From JAICMB01 sp035295125 (GTDB taxonomy: Bacteria; Acidobacteriota; Terriglobia; Bryobacterales; Bryobacteraceae), in NCBI GenBank assembly GCA_035295125.1, contig DATGJP010000047.1, forward strand, positions 1 to 64,000: a DNA stretch of 64,000 bases. Direction: 5' to 3'. Below, in pieces: positions 1-8,222 of this stretch. A program made the translations under genes and the position numbers. How positions within the stretch are numbered: position 1 is the first letter of the stretch; every line of letters starts with the position of its first letter. A model generated the notes under the pieces. That model was not told the origin of the DNA, made no database searches, and saw nothing but the letters and a program-made list of their open reading frames with translations.

Positions 1-212
1 GCTGGACTTTAGTGGGAAAACCCATGGGAAAGAGGTCCTTTCATGCTAACTAGTCATATAACTAGATAACATAAAAACGGCCGGCCTGCAACAGAAACTT
101 ACAGGAATGTTGTTTTATCTAGTGAAGGGCCAAAGTCCAGATCCTGGATATACTATATCCAGGATTAACCAGGCCGTCAGGCCGTTTATGATACGCTGAA
201 ACGTTCAACACT
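1..212 (+). promoter_or_regulatory. Structured leader upstream of pyrR, possible attenuator
   Basis: This AT-richer non-coding stretch precedes the pyrimidine operon. It holds several exact inverted repeats: 2-10 with 132-140 (CTGGACTTT/AAAGTCCAG), 61-69 with 115-123, 75-82 with 180-187, and a perfect 11-bp stem with a 3-nt loop at 141-151/155-165. Some pairings are nested and others cross, as expected for alternative RNA folds. PyrR in Firmicutes acts by binding such leaders, so attenuation is a reasonable inference. No GC-rich stem followed by a T-run is visible, so a classical terminator is not shown. Confidence 0.4.
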
Positions 213-761
213 ATGACCGCCACTCGCGAGAAAGCTCAACTCATGAGCGCTTCCGAGATCGATCGCACGCTGGTGCGGCTCGCTCACGAAATCCTCGAGA
301 AGACGGAAGACCTGAATCGCCTCGCCTTCGTCGGAATTCGCCGCCGCGGCGTGCCTTTGGCCCAGCGGCTGGCCCGCAAGATTCTGGATCTGGAAAAACT
401 TGACGTTCCGGTTGGATTTCTCGACATTAATCTATATCGCGACGATCTCTCCACGGTCTCGGAACGGCCGGTGCATAACGCCACCGAGATCAATTTTCCG
501 GTGACGGGCAAAGACATCATCCTGATGGATGACGTGCTTTATACGGGACGCACGATTCGCGCCGCCCTTGATGCCCTGTTCGACAAGGGGCGCCCGGCGC
601 GTGTACAACTGCTGGTCCTGATCGACCGCGGGCATCGCGAGCTGCCAATTGAGGCCCGCTACGTCGGACGCATGGTGCAGACCAGCTCAAATGAGATCAT
701 AGAGGTGAAGTTTCAGGAAATCGACCAGCTTGAAAAGGTACTGCTGGTTGAAAGAGCGTAG
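213..761 (+). CDS. pyrR: Bifunctional pyr operon regulator / uracil phosphoribosyltransferase PyrR
   Basis: PyrR converts uracil and PRPP to UMP, and in many bacteria it binds pyr mRNA to attenuate the operon. The 182-aa length is normal for the family. The PRPP-binding loop of type I phosphoribosyltransferases is clear at residues 101-116 (DIILMDDVLYTGRTIR), and VLIDRGHRELPI at 135-146 is typical of PyrR. The gene is first in a pyrR-pyrB-pyrC series, and its 212-bp upstream region is rich in inverted repeats. ATG 213 was used; ATG 243 (MSASEIDRTL) would also give a normal protein, since neither has a strong ribosome-binding site. Enzyme identity is firm; regulation by RNA binding is inferred. 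Confidence 0.95.
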   Translation: MTATREKAQLMSASEIDRTLVRLAHEILEKTEDLNRLAFVGIRRRGVPLAQRLARKILDLEKLDVPVGFLDINLYRDDLSTVSERPVHNATEINFPVTGKDIILMDDVLYTGRTIRAALDALFDKGRPARVQLLVLIDRGHRELPIEARYVGRMVQTSSNEIIEVKFQEIDQLEKVLLVERA

Positions 762-776
762 CGCCCACAAGCGCCT

Positions 777-1688
777 ATGTCCGGCAGCCTTTTAGGAATC
801 GAGCCACTCGACCGCTCCGAGATCGAAGCCATTTTGGAGCGTTCTCGCGATTTTCAGCCCACGGGAAATCAGGCATTCAAGCGACAGGAATTGTTACGCG
901 GCCGTATGGTGGTCAACCTCTTCTTCGAGGCTTCGACACGAACGCGCACGAGCTTTGAAATTGCCGCCAAGCGGTTGGGCGCGGACGCCATTTCCATCAC
1001 CGCGTCCGGGTCGAGCGTGTCGAAAGGCGAGTCGCTTGTAGACACCCTGAACACGCTGGCTGCCATGCGCCCGGACGCCATCATCATGCGGCATGCTTCC
1101 TCGGGCGCTCCGCATTTTCTGGCTCGTCACCTTCCGACGCCGATCGTCAACGCGGGCGACGGCACCCACGAGCATCCGACGCAAGCCCTGCTCGACGCGA
1201 GGACCATTCTCGACCGCCGCAAAACCCTCGAAGGACTGCGGGTTGCGATTATCGGCGACATCTCGCACAGTCGTGTAGCGCGTTCGAACATGTATTTGCT
1301 TTCGAAGTTCGGCGCCGAGGTGGTATTGTGCGGTCCTGCGCCGCTGCTCCCCCGGGAATTTGCCTCGCTAGCTCCCAGCGTGACGCTGACGTACAACCTG
1401 CGGGAAGCCATTCGCGACGTCGACGTCATTATGATGCTGCGCGTTCAGCTCGAACGGCAGCACGAGGCCGCTTTCCCGGCAAGCGAATACTTCCAGTTCT
1501 ATGGGCTGCGGCTGGAGCATGTGGGCCTGGCCAAACCAGACGTTATCGTGATGCATCCTGGCCCAATCAATCGCGGCCGGGAAATCTCCTCGGAAGTAGC
1601 CGATTCGCAACGCTCGGTCATTTTGAACCAGGTCGAGAACGGGGTCGCAGTGCGCATGGCGGTCCTGGAGCGGGTCCTCCTAAACTAA
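777..1688 (+). CDS. pyrB: Aspartate carbamoyltransferase, catalytic chain
   Basis: This enzyme catalyses the committed step of pyrimidine synthesis: carbamoyl phosphate plus aspartate gives carbamoyl aspartate. The 303-aa protein has the carbamoyl-phosphate site STRTRTSFE at about residues 53-61, HPTQALLD near 133-140, and the aspartate-side motif MHPGPINRG near 259-267. It starts 15 bp after the pyrR stop. Its TAA stop shares one base with the ATG of pyrC (TAATG at 1686-1690), which indicates translational coupling. No regulatory chain (pyrI) is present nearby, and the sequence is the PyrB type usually found with PyrR or a PyrC partner. Confidence 0.97.
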   Translation: MSGSLLGIEPLDRSEIEAILERSRDFQPTGNQAFKRQELLRGRMVVNLFFEASTRTRTSFEIAAKRLGADAISITASGSSVSKGESLVDTLNTLAAMRPDAIIMRHASSGAPHFLARHLPTPIVNAGDGTHEHPTQALLDARTILDRRKTLEGLRVAIIGDISHSRVARSNMYLLSKFGAEVVLCGPAPLLPREFASLAPSVTLTYNLREAIRDVDVIMMLRVQLERQHEAAFPASEYFQFYGLRLEHVGLAKPDVIVMHPGPINRGREISSEVADSQRSVILNQVENGVAVRMAVLERVLLN

Positions 1689-2971
1689 TGCCGAAACTGG
1701 TCATACGGAATGGGCGCGTCATCGACCCGGCAAGCGGTCTGGATCAGATCTGCGACGTCTTCTGCGTCAACGGCTATGTGGCGCAGATTGGTGAAAAGTT
1801 GTACGCCACGGGCGCCGAGGAGTACGACGCTTCGGGGCTTATTGTCGCGCCCGGTTTCATCGACATGCACGTGCATCTCCGGGAGCCCGGCTTCGAGCAC
1901 GCCGAGACGATCGAGAGTGGGTCGCGAGCGGCGGCAGCCGGTGGCTTCACGTCCATCTGCTGCATGCCGAATACGGCTCCGATCAACGACAACGCCACGG
2001 TAACCAGTTACATCGTCGAACGTGCCGAGCGCGCCGCGGCGGTGAACGTGTTCCCGATTGGCGCGATCACGAAAAACAGCGCGGGCGAGGAACTAGCGGC
2101 GATCGGCTCCATGATTCAGGCCGGCGCCGTGGCTATCTCGGATGATGGCCGGCCCGTCATGAATGCACGGGTCATGCGTCGCGCCATGGAATTCGCGCAC
2201 GCTTTCGGAATTCCGGTCATCAATCACTGCGAGGATCTGCATCTCTCGGCCGGCGGCGACATGCACGAGGGTGTGGAGAGCGTCCGATTCGGCTTGCATG
2301 GGATTCCTGCGGCATCCGAGGATGTCATGGTGGCCCGAGATCTGCTGCTCGCTGAGCTGACCGGGGCCCGTTATCATGTAGCCCACATCTCCGCCCGGAG
2401 GTCGGTGGAGATGGTCGCGTTCGCGAAGAACCGCGGTTTGCCGGTCACCTCCGAAGCCACCCCGCACCATTTCGCCCTGGCGGCGTCGCACATGCCGCCA
2501 TACGACAGCAACTACAAGATGAAGCCGCCGCTACGCACCGATTGCGACGTCGCGGCCATCACGCAAGGTCTCATTTCCGGCGCGATTGATGCTATTGCAA
2601 CCGATCACGCGCCGCACGCAGGCAGCGACAAAATGCAGGAGTTCGAGAAGTGCCCCTTCGGCGTCATTGGCCTGGAGACCGCTCTTGGCCTGACATTGGA
2701 GCGCCTGGTGCACACCGGCAAAATCCCGCTGCAACGCATGATCGAGCTGTTCACCACGGGTCCAACGCGCGTTGTGAATTTACGCGGGCGCGGCCGGCTG
2801 CAAAGCGGCGGACCAGCGGACGTGACGATCTTCGACACGGACCGCTCATGGACCTACGACGTGAATCGCTCGCTCTCTAAAAGCCGCAACTCGCCATTTG
2901 ACGGACACTCCTTCCGCGGCGGGCCGGTGGCTACAGTCGTAAGCGGGAAAATCGTGTGGCGGGTCCAGTAA
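1688..2971 (+). CDS. pyrC: Dihydroorotase
   Basis: Dihydroorotase cyclises carbamoyl aspartate to dihydroorotate, the third step of UMP synthesis. The frame is open from further upstream, but ATG 1688 overlaps the pyrB stop and gives a 427-aa protein of standard class I length starting MPKLVIRNGRVIDPASG. The metal-binding HxH lies at about residues 61-63 within DMHVHLREPG, followed by the family motif GGFTSICCMPNT. The late motif ATDHAPH carries the catalytic aspartate. It overlaps the next gene by 16 bp. This is the long amidohydrolase type, so it should be an active enzyme and not a PyrC-like structural partner. Confidence 0.97.
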   Translation: MPKLVIRNGRVIDPASGLDQICDVFCVNGYVAQIGEKLYATGAEEYDASGLIVAPGFIDMHVHLREPGFEHAETIESGSRAAAAGGFTSICCMPNTAPINDNATVTSYIVERAERAAAVNVFPIGAITKNSAGEELAAIGSMIQAGAVAISDDGRPVMNARVMRRAMEFAHAFGIPVINHCEDLHLSAGGDMHEGVESVRFGLHGIPAASEDVMVARDLLLAELTGARYHVAHISARRSVEMVAFAKNRGLPVTSEATPHHFALAASHMPPYDSNYKMKPPLRTDCDVAAITQGLISGAIDAIATDHAPHAGSDKMQEFEKCPFGVIGLETALGLTLERLVHTGKIPLQRMIELFTTGPTRVVNLRGRGRLQSGGPADVTIFDTDRSWTYDVNRSLSKSRNSPFDGHSFRGGPVATVVSGKIVWRVQ

Positions 2972-5679
2972 AAGAAATTCCAGGCAGAACGCAGCATCGC
3001 GGCGGATGCCTGTTGCTTGCTATTGCGGCGCTGGTGCTCATCATCCTGGGCCGTTCCATTGCGTCGTTTGTCATCGACCTGGAGTGGTGGAAGGAGATGG
3101 GCCAGCTTGCGACGTATTTCAGCATGCTGGCATATGCCGTGGTGCCGGCTGCCATCGCAACCGTGATCTCATTTCCCGTGTTTTGGGTGGCCCACGCGCG
3201 GGCACTCAAGTTCGCCGGCACCGGACTGGCAAAACATCCGCTGTACGCCAAGATCTCGACCCTGGTCCTGCTGCTGCTATCGATTCTGATCGGCATGTCG
3301 ACGACGGATACCTGGACCGTGGTCCGCTATTTCGGCGGCCGCAACGTGGGCGGCCAGGCAAGCGCCTGGCACGATCCGGTGTTCGGACAGCCGCTCGCCT
3401 TTTATCTGTTTGAGCTGCCGTTTTACTCCGTCCTGCTGCACTTCGTTTTCGCGGTCGTGATCGTTGCCGCGGTCCTGTATTGGGCGACCGGGCGCGGCTG
3501 GCAGATCCGGCGGTCCCTCCCCGAGATGAAGCTGGCGGGAAACTTCAACCTCGAACTGAACTTGGGTTTGAGCGGCGCGCTGGAATCGTGGTTTCTGCGG
3601 CTGGTTGGCGCTACCTTCCTGCTGGCGCTGGCGGTTTATTTCTTCCTCGGCCGCTATGAAATGCTGCTGAACGACCACGGCTTCATGGTGGGAATCGACT
3701 ACACCAATCAATACTTCAGCCTGCCGCTGCAATGGCTCGTCATCGCGGCGGCTGTCATCGCGGCCGGCGGGGTTTTGTTCGGGCGATTCAGCTTCGCGTT
3801 GGCTGTCGTTGCAGCGTTGATCATACGAGGCCTGGTTCCACCGGTGGTGGCGGCGGTTTACGTCCGTCCGAATGAAATCACGCTGGAGAAGCCCTTCATC
3901 GCACGGCACATCGAAGCCACCCGGACAGCGTACGCGCTGGACCGCAAGATGAGCGAGGTGGAATTCCAGGCGCAACCTCAACAAACCATCGACACCACAG
4001 CCAACCGCCCGCTGCTCGACAATGTGCGGCTATGGGATTCCGAGGCGTTCCGGGCGGCGGTATCCCAGATGCAACCGCTGCGGCCCTACGTCTATGAGAG
4101 CCCCGATGTCGACCGCTACACGTTGGGCGGCAATCTGCGGCAGGTGCTGATTACACCTCGTGAGATGCAGCTATCGCAGCTCGGTGAGGCCAGTCAGAGC
4201 TGGATCAATACCCATTTCATGTACACGCACGGGTATGCCGCAGTAATGGCTGAGGCGAACCGCGCCTCGGCCAATGGGCTTCCCGTGCTCCTGATTCAAA
4301 ACGCTCCGGTGGAGGTCTCCACGCCGGATCTCAAGATCACCCGCCCGGAGCTTTATTACGGCGAGATCGTGCACGACCCGGTGTTCGTCCGCACCGCGCA
4401 ACAGGAGTTCGACTATCCCGCGGGCGCCGAGAACGTACACAACCGCTACGACGGCAAGGGTGGGTTCCCCATCTCTTCGCTGTGGACGCGGACGGCAGCG
4501 GCGATTTCCCAGGGCGACTGGAACATTCTTCTCACCAGCAACCTGACGCCGGAAAGCCGTATGATGATCCGCCGTCAGATTACGGCTCGGCTGGATGCGC
4601 TGGCGGACTTTATTCTCTGGGACAACGACCCCTACATCGTTCTGACCAAAGAGGGACGCCTGGTTTGGATGATCGACGGATACATGACGTCCAACGCTCA
4701 TCCCTATTCACGAACGATACAGTTGAGCGGAGCCGGGTCTGTGAACTACATCCGAAATTCCATCAAGGCGACTATCGACGGGTATGACGGCACCGTGCAC
4801 TTTTACGTGTTCGATGAAGAAGATCCGCTTGTAAACGCCTATCGCAACCTGTTCCCTGCCCTTTTCACTCCGGCTTCGGAGATGCCCGCTGACCTGCGCG
4901 AGCATGCGCGGTACCCGGAACTGATCTTCCGGGTCGAAACCGAGATTTATCGCACCTTCCACATGCGTGATCCTGAGACCTTCTACAACAAGTCGGATGC
5001 CTGGGACATCGCGAAGTTCACCACCGGCCAGACCAGTGAGGCCCAGCAGGTGGCGCCTGCCTATATCATTGCGACCATACCGGGCGAGAAACAGCCGGAG
5101 TTTCTGGAGATGATTCCGTTTACGCCCCGCAATCGCGATAACCTGATTGGATTGATGATGGCCCGGTGCGACGGCCCTCACCTGGGCGAGAAGCTGGTTT
5201 TGCTGCTGACGAAGCAGGAGATTATACGAGGTCCGTTGCAGGTGGAAGCCTTCATCAACCAGAACCAGGTGATTTCGAAGGACCTGACGCTCTGGAATCA
5301 GCAGGGCTCGCAGGTGCTGCGAGGGCAGATGGTGGTGCTGCCGATCCAAAACACGTTCATGTACGTGGAGCCGATCTATATTCAGGCTTCACAGGCCAAG
5401 ATGCCGCAGTTGATGAAAGTGGTGATTGCCATGGGGAACACGCTGATTTATACGGACACGTATCAGCAGGCCTTAGCGCAGTTGGTGGGGCAGGAGGTTC
5501 CGCCGGCGGCGCAGCCCACCTCCACGACAACCACTACATCGACTCAGACGAATGCCGCTCCCGATCCACGGCTCGCCGAAATCCGGCAGCATTTCCAGCG
5601 CTATAAGGAACTGGCGGCACAGGGCAAGCTGTCCGATGCCGGTAAGGAACTGGAAGCAATTCAGGCACTGCTCAAATAA
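2956..5679 (+). CDS. UPF0182 (COG1615) multi-pass membrane protein
   Basis: A 907-aa protein of the UPF0182 family, whose function is unknown. The N-terminal third has about seven hydrophobic segments (for example residues 16-40, 50-75, 98-118, 155-175, 215-235, 265-300). A long soluble domain follows, with the family block ELIFRVETEIYRTFHMRDP and then a stretch about a DPETFYNKSDAWDIAKF core. The C-terminus has a Thr-rich linker and a short helical tail. The GTG start at 2956 lies inside pyrC, a 16-bp overlap, so it is probably translated with the pyr operon. A role linked to pyrimidine synthesis is not implied by the family and may be mere co-transcription. Confidence 0.85.
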   Translation: MAGPVKEIPGRTQHRGGCLLLAIAALVLIILGRSIASFVIDLEWWKEMGQLATYFSMLAYAVVPAAIATVISFPVFWVAHARALKFAGTGLAKHPLYAKISTLVLLLLSILIGMSTTDTWTVVRYFGGRNVGGQASAWHDPVFGQPLAFYLFELPFYSVLLHFVFAVVIVAAVLYWATGRGWQIRRSLPEMKLAGNFNLELNLGLSGALESWFLRLVGATFLLALAVYFFLGRYEMLLNDHGFMVGIDYTNQYFSLPLQWLVIAAAVIAAGGVLFGRFSFALAVVAALIIRGLVPPVVAAVYVRPNEITLEKPFIARHIEATRTAYALDRKMSEVEFQAQPQQTIDTTANRPLLDNVRLWDSEAFRAAVSQMQPLRPYVYESPDVDRYTLGGNLRQVLITPREMQLSQLGEASQSWINTHFMYTHGYAAVMAEANRASANGLPVLLIQNAPVEVSTPDLKITRPELYYGEIVHDPVFVRTAQQEFDYPAGAENVHNRYDGKGGFPISSLWTRTAAAISQGDWNILLTSNLTPESRMMIRRQITARLDALADFILWDNDPYIVLTKEGRLVWMIDGYMTSNAHPYSRTIQLSGAGSVNYIRNSIKATIDGYDGTVHFYVFDEEDPLVNAYRNLFPALFTPASEMPADLREHARYPELIFRVETEIYRTFHMRDPETFYNKSDAWDIAKFTTGQTSEAQQVAPAYIIATIPGEKQPEFLEMIPFTPRNRDNLIGLMMARCDGPHLGEKLVLLLTKQEIIRGPLQVEAFINQNQVISKDLTLWNQQGSQVLRGQMVVLPIQNTFMYVEPIYIQASQAKMPQLMKVVIAMGNTLIYTDTYQQALAQLVGQEVPPAAQPTSTTTTTSTQTNAAPDPRLAEIRQHFQRYKELAAQGKLSDAGKELEAIQALLK

Positions 5680-5694
5680 CCCTATTGAGCCAGC

Positions 5695-5717
5695 GCAGGT
5701 TGACAACCTGCATCACA
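5695..5717. repeat. Dispersed hairpin, family A
   Basis: A perfect 7-bp stem with a 3-nt loop (GCAGGTT-GAC-AACCTGC, 5695-5711) is followed by ATCACAT. The same arrangement, stem then CATCACAT, recurs at 52087-52109, and in reverse orientation at 23131-23153. It lies between the convergent ends of the UPF0182 gene and the next gene. Confidence 0.6.
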
Positions 5718-5726
5718 TCGTGGGGT

Positions 5727-6671
5727 TCAAGGCTTGCAGGCCCCGTGGCAGACCGTTTGCGAGATCTGGCGCGCCGGCCCCAGCGTGTTCGGATCAGACA
5801 CTGTCGGGCGACGAACACTTACGCTCTCGACAACATCGTTTCCCTGCTGCCGTCGTTCGATTGACTGATGCTCTTCCAGACGCAAGCGGCTGCTGTCGTT
5901 CACCACACCCGGGACGTCGCGGCTAAAAACGTCGACCTCATTGTCCACCGACCCGTCTGCGCGCTTGTAGGAGCGGGCCGCGGTTTGACTGTGTAGCTGC
6001 AAACCGCCTTGGGCTCCGGTCTCGTACTCCGCCGTGTTATCGCTGCTCTGACCGCTGGACTCCGTGTGGTCGGTGACGCGGCGAACCGCCGGATAGAAGC
6101 TTCCGTTGGGGTCCTTGCGGTAGGTCATTTCGCTTTCGTCGTAACCGTTCGACCGCTTCACGGTCACGGCGTTGCGTTTCTCCACCACGCCAAAACGGCC
6201 ATCCTCGGTGGCACGCTCAATCACGGAGTCTGATGTGGTCGAGTCGCCGTTCACCTGTTTGCTGGTCACGCTACGCTCGGTCATCTGCATGCGGCCGTTG
6301 ACGTCTGTGCCGTATTTGGTCGACGTAATGGTCGCGCTGCCGTTCGGGCTTTTCTGCTCCTCAATCACGACTTTCTCGGTGTTCGTCGCGTTTCCAGTGG
6401 GATCGAAATGCTGAACGGTACGTTCGACGCTGCGTCCGCTGGCGTCATCGCGCAGAATCTTTTCCTGAACCCTCTCGATCGGTACCATGCGGCCGTTGAT
6501 CGAGGCCAGCCGCTCGGTAGCTTGCGAGCCGTCCTTGGATTTCGTACTCGTAACCTCGGTGGGCGAAGCCGAACGATAGCCGTTGATGTCGACCTGAGTC
6601 GTCGAATAAGTGCTGGTCTGCTGCCCGACGACCGAACCAGCGAGGAATAGAAGCGCAACAACGATACGCAT
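5727..6671 (-). CDS. Secreted protein of unknown function
   Basis: I do not recognise this 314-aa protein. It has a clear signal peptide (MRIVVALLFLAGSVVGQQ). The mature part is strikingly polar, rich in Ser, Thr, Arg, Glu and Asn, with no further membrane segment. Loose repeats of about 20-30 residues run through it, alternating patterns such as NGRMxxxER, NGSxxxTxxKY, DGRFGVVEKR and DGSVDNEVDV, which suggest a repetitive beta-strand structure. Two cysteines near the C-terminus (CHGACKP) could pair or bind metal. It is oriented against the pyr operon and upstream of no obvious partner. It is probably real because the frame, start and signal peptide agree. Confidence 0.7.
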   Translation of the reverse strand: MRIVVALLFLAGSVVGQQTSTYSTTQVDINGYRSASPTEVTSTKSKDGSQATERLASINGRMVPIERVQEKILRDDASGRSVERTVQHFDPTGNATNTEKVVIEEQKSPNGSATITSTKYGTDVNGRMQMTERSVTSKQVNGDSTTSDSVIERATEDGRFGVVEKRNAVTVKRSNGYDESEMTYRKDPNGSFYPAVRRVTDHTESSGQSSDNTAEYETGAQGGLQLHSQTAARSYKRADGSVDNEVDVFSRDVPGVVNDSSRLRLEEHQSIERRQQGNDVVESVSVRRPTVSDPNTLGPARQISQTVCHGACKP

Positions 6672-6721
6672 ACAGTTTCAGGCTAGCCGGAAGAACTTAG
6701 GCGAACAATGGGTGAAAGACC

Positions 6722-6937
6722 TTAACGGCGCCCGAGAAACCACATGATCAAGGTCAGAATGCCGCTCAACAGCAGGCATGTGACCAAGGGAAAGTAAAAC
6801 ACGGAGTGCTTTCCGCGAATCACGATGTCGCCCGGCAAGCGTCCGGGCCGTATGGGGAGACGCTCGCCGAGGATGAAGAAGACGCCAACTATGATCAATA
6901 AAATGCCGAGAGCGATTAGCGTCCGGCCTAGGCCCAT
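6722..6937 (-). CDS. DUF2905 family small membrane protein
   Basis: A 71-aa protein with two transmembrane helices (about residues 5-24 and 48-68) separated by a basic loop containing GRLPGDIVIRGKHSVFYFPLV split around the family's LPGDI and FYFP motifs. This matches DUF2905 (PF11146), small inner-membrane proteins of unknown function, often encoded beside unrelated metabolic genes. Its start overlaps the end of the xylose-isomerase-like gene by 10 bp, so the two are probably co-translated. Confidence 0.85.
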   Translation of the reverse strand: MGLGRTLIALGILLIIVGVFFILGERLPIRPGRLPGDIVIRGKHSVFYFPLVTCLLLSGILTLIMWFLGRR

Positions 6938-8175
6938 GTGCGGCCCCGGTGCTGGCCGACCAGGATTTGGAACAGGCGATGCGCGATCAGTTCGTGCAGC
7001 GACAGAAGCTCGCGATTGGCGGCTGCGACGGCCTCTGCGTCACGCGGATTGACAGCCCCTCCACCCGCTTTAAGGGCATCGGTTGCCTCCTTGATCACCG
7101 CATCCGTCATGACCTCGCCGGCCATTTCCCACAGCGTGATGAAGCGATCTACCGCGGTCGGGAAGCTGACCTTGAAGACACCATAATTGCTCGTGGTGCG
7201 CGGAGGTTTGTAGTCGAGATTGAACGGTCCGTTGTAGTTGTAGCTGCGAAGAAGTACCAGCACGTTGAGCCAGTCGAGCGGATTCACAAGGCCCACACCG
7301 ATATCGACGTCGTGTTTGAGCCGATAGCCGTCGTTGATATCGAAATGGAACAGCTTGCCTGCAAGCAAAGCGCGGGCCAGCGCGGCGCGTGGAGCGCCTC
7401 CCCACATCAACTCGTGCAGATACTCGGGGTTCAGACCGACCATGTCGGGATGTTTCAACACCCCGCTCGCGATGAACGCCAGCATGGCGTCGCTCGTGGG
7501 CAGCAGGATTTCGGCCTGGGGCTCGAAGGGCTTGGCTTCGAGGCAATGTTTCAGGGTGGGACGGTTGTGCTTCTTTGCGATTTCAATATCCGCCTCACAG
7601 GCGGCGTTCAGGCCGTCAGCATACCAGCGCAAGGTCTGGACCTCGTCAATTGCGCCTTGGACGTAATAGCCGAGCGATCCTGGCCAGTAGACGGCAAAAC
7701 GAGCGCCGAGTTCGTGTCCGATGGCGACGGTGTTGGTAAGCCGCCAGGAAGCGTATTCACGTACTTCCGGCGCCTCAGCCGCCGGGCTGGCGGCAAAGAC
7801 AGCGTTGTAGAACGTCTCGGTGGTCACCATCGAACATTCGAGGCCATGGTTTTCAAGCGCAGACTTGATACGGCTCACGATGGACGCTTGTTCCTCGGTG
7901 CCGAGCGCGTTCGTTGGGATGACATCGGTGTCGTGCGTACACCAGTAGCCGATCCCGATTTCGGCATAATTGCGGATGACCTCTGCGAAATGAACGGAAT
8001 GGCGCGTCGGGGCGTGGAATAACGCCTGCCCTTCGTAAGCGGCTGCCCACTGCGGACCGGTTAGGAAGTACTTGCGGCGCGTCTCGGGCGAGTAAGAGCC
8101 TCCGCACGATTGCATCAAACGATCGACGAGCGCCTGCTGCTTCTCAGGAATAATTGGACGGGGGGCTGCGGACAT
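6928..8175 (-). CDS. Xylose isomerase family protein (TIM barrel)
   Basis: A 415-aa cytoplasmic sugar isomerase-like protein. Family landmarks appear in order: the catalytic histidine region WCTHDTDVIP near residues 78-87, the metal-binding glutamate in LEAKPFEPQAEILLPT near 215, the second metal site in GLNPEYLHELMWGG, KLFHFDINDGY, and the terminal FNLDYKPPR block. These match bacterial XylA (D-xylose to D-xylulose), although the sequence is divergent and could act on L-rhamnose or another aldose. It is followed by the DUF2905 gene. No kinase or transporter for xylose lies nearby, but the window has hemicellulose-degrading genes 20 kb away. Substrate is inferred from the family only. Confidence 0.8.
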   Translation of the reverse strand: MSAAPRPIIPEKQQALVDRLMQSCGGSYSPETRRKYFLTGPQWAAAYEGQALFHAPTRHSVHFAEVIRNYAEIGIGYWCTHDTDVIPTNALGTEEQASIVSRIKSALENHGLECSMVTTETFYNAVFAASPAAEAPEVREYASWRLTNTVAIGHELGARFAVYWPGSLGYYVQGAIDEVQTLRWYADGLNAACEADIEIAKKHNRPTLKHCLEAKPFEPQAEILLPTSDAMLAFIASGVLKHPDMVGLNPEYLHELMWGGAPRAALARALLAGKLFHFDINDGYRLKHDVDIGVGLVNPLDWLNVLVLLRSYNYNGPFNLDYKPPRTTSNYGVFKVSFPTAVDRFITLWEMAGEVMTDAVIKEATDALKAGGGAVNPRDAEAVAAANRELLSLHELIAHRLFQILVGQHRGRTWA

Positions 8176-8222
8176 ACCACGTCAATAATAGCGTCCTGCG
8201 AGTTGTCGTATCATGCCGGTGT

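Noticed and set aside
88..116. CAACA/TGTTG stem followed by TTTT as a terminator in the pyr leader
   Set aside because: Only five pairs with a long loop; too weak to support.
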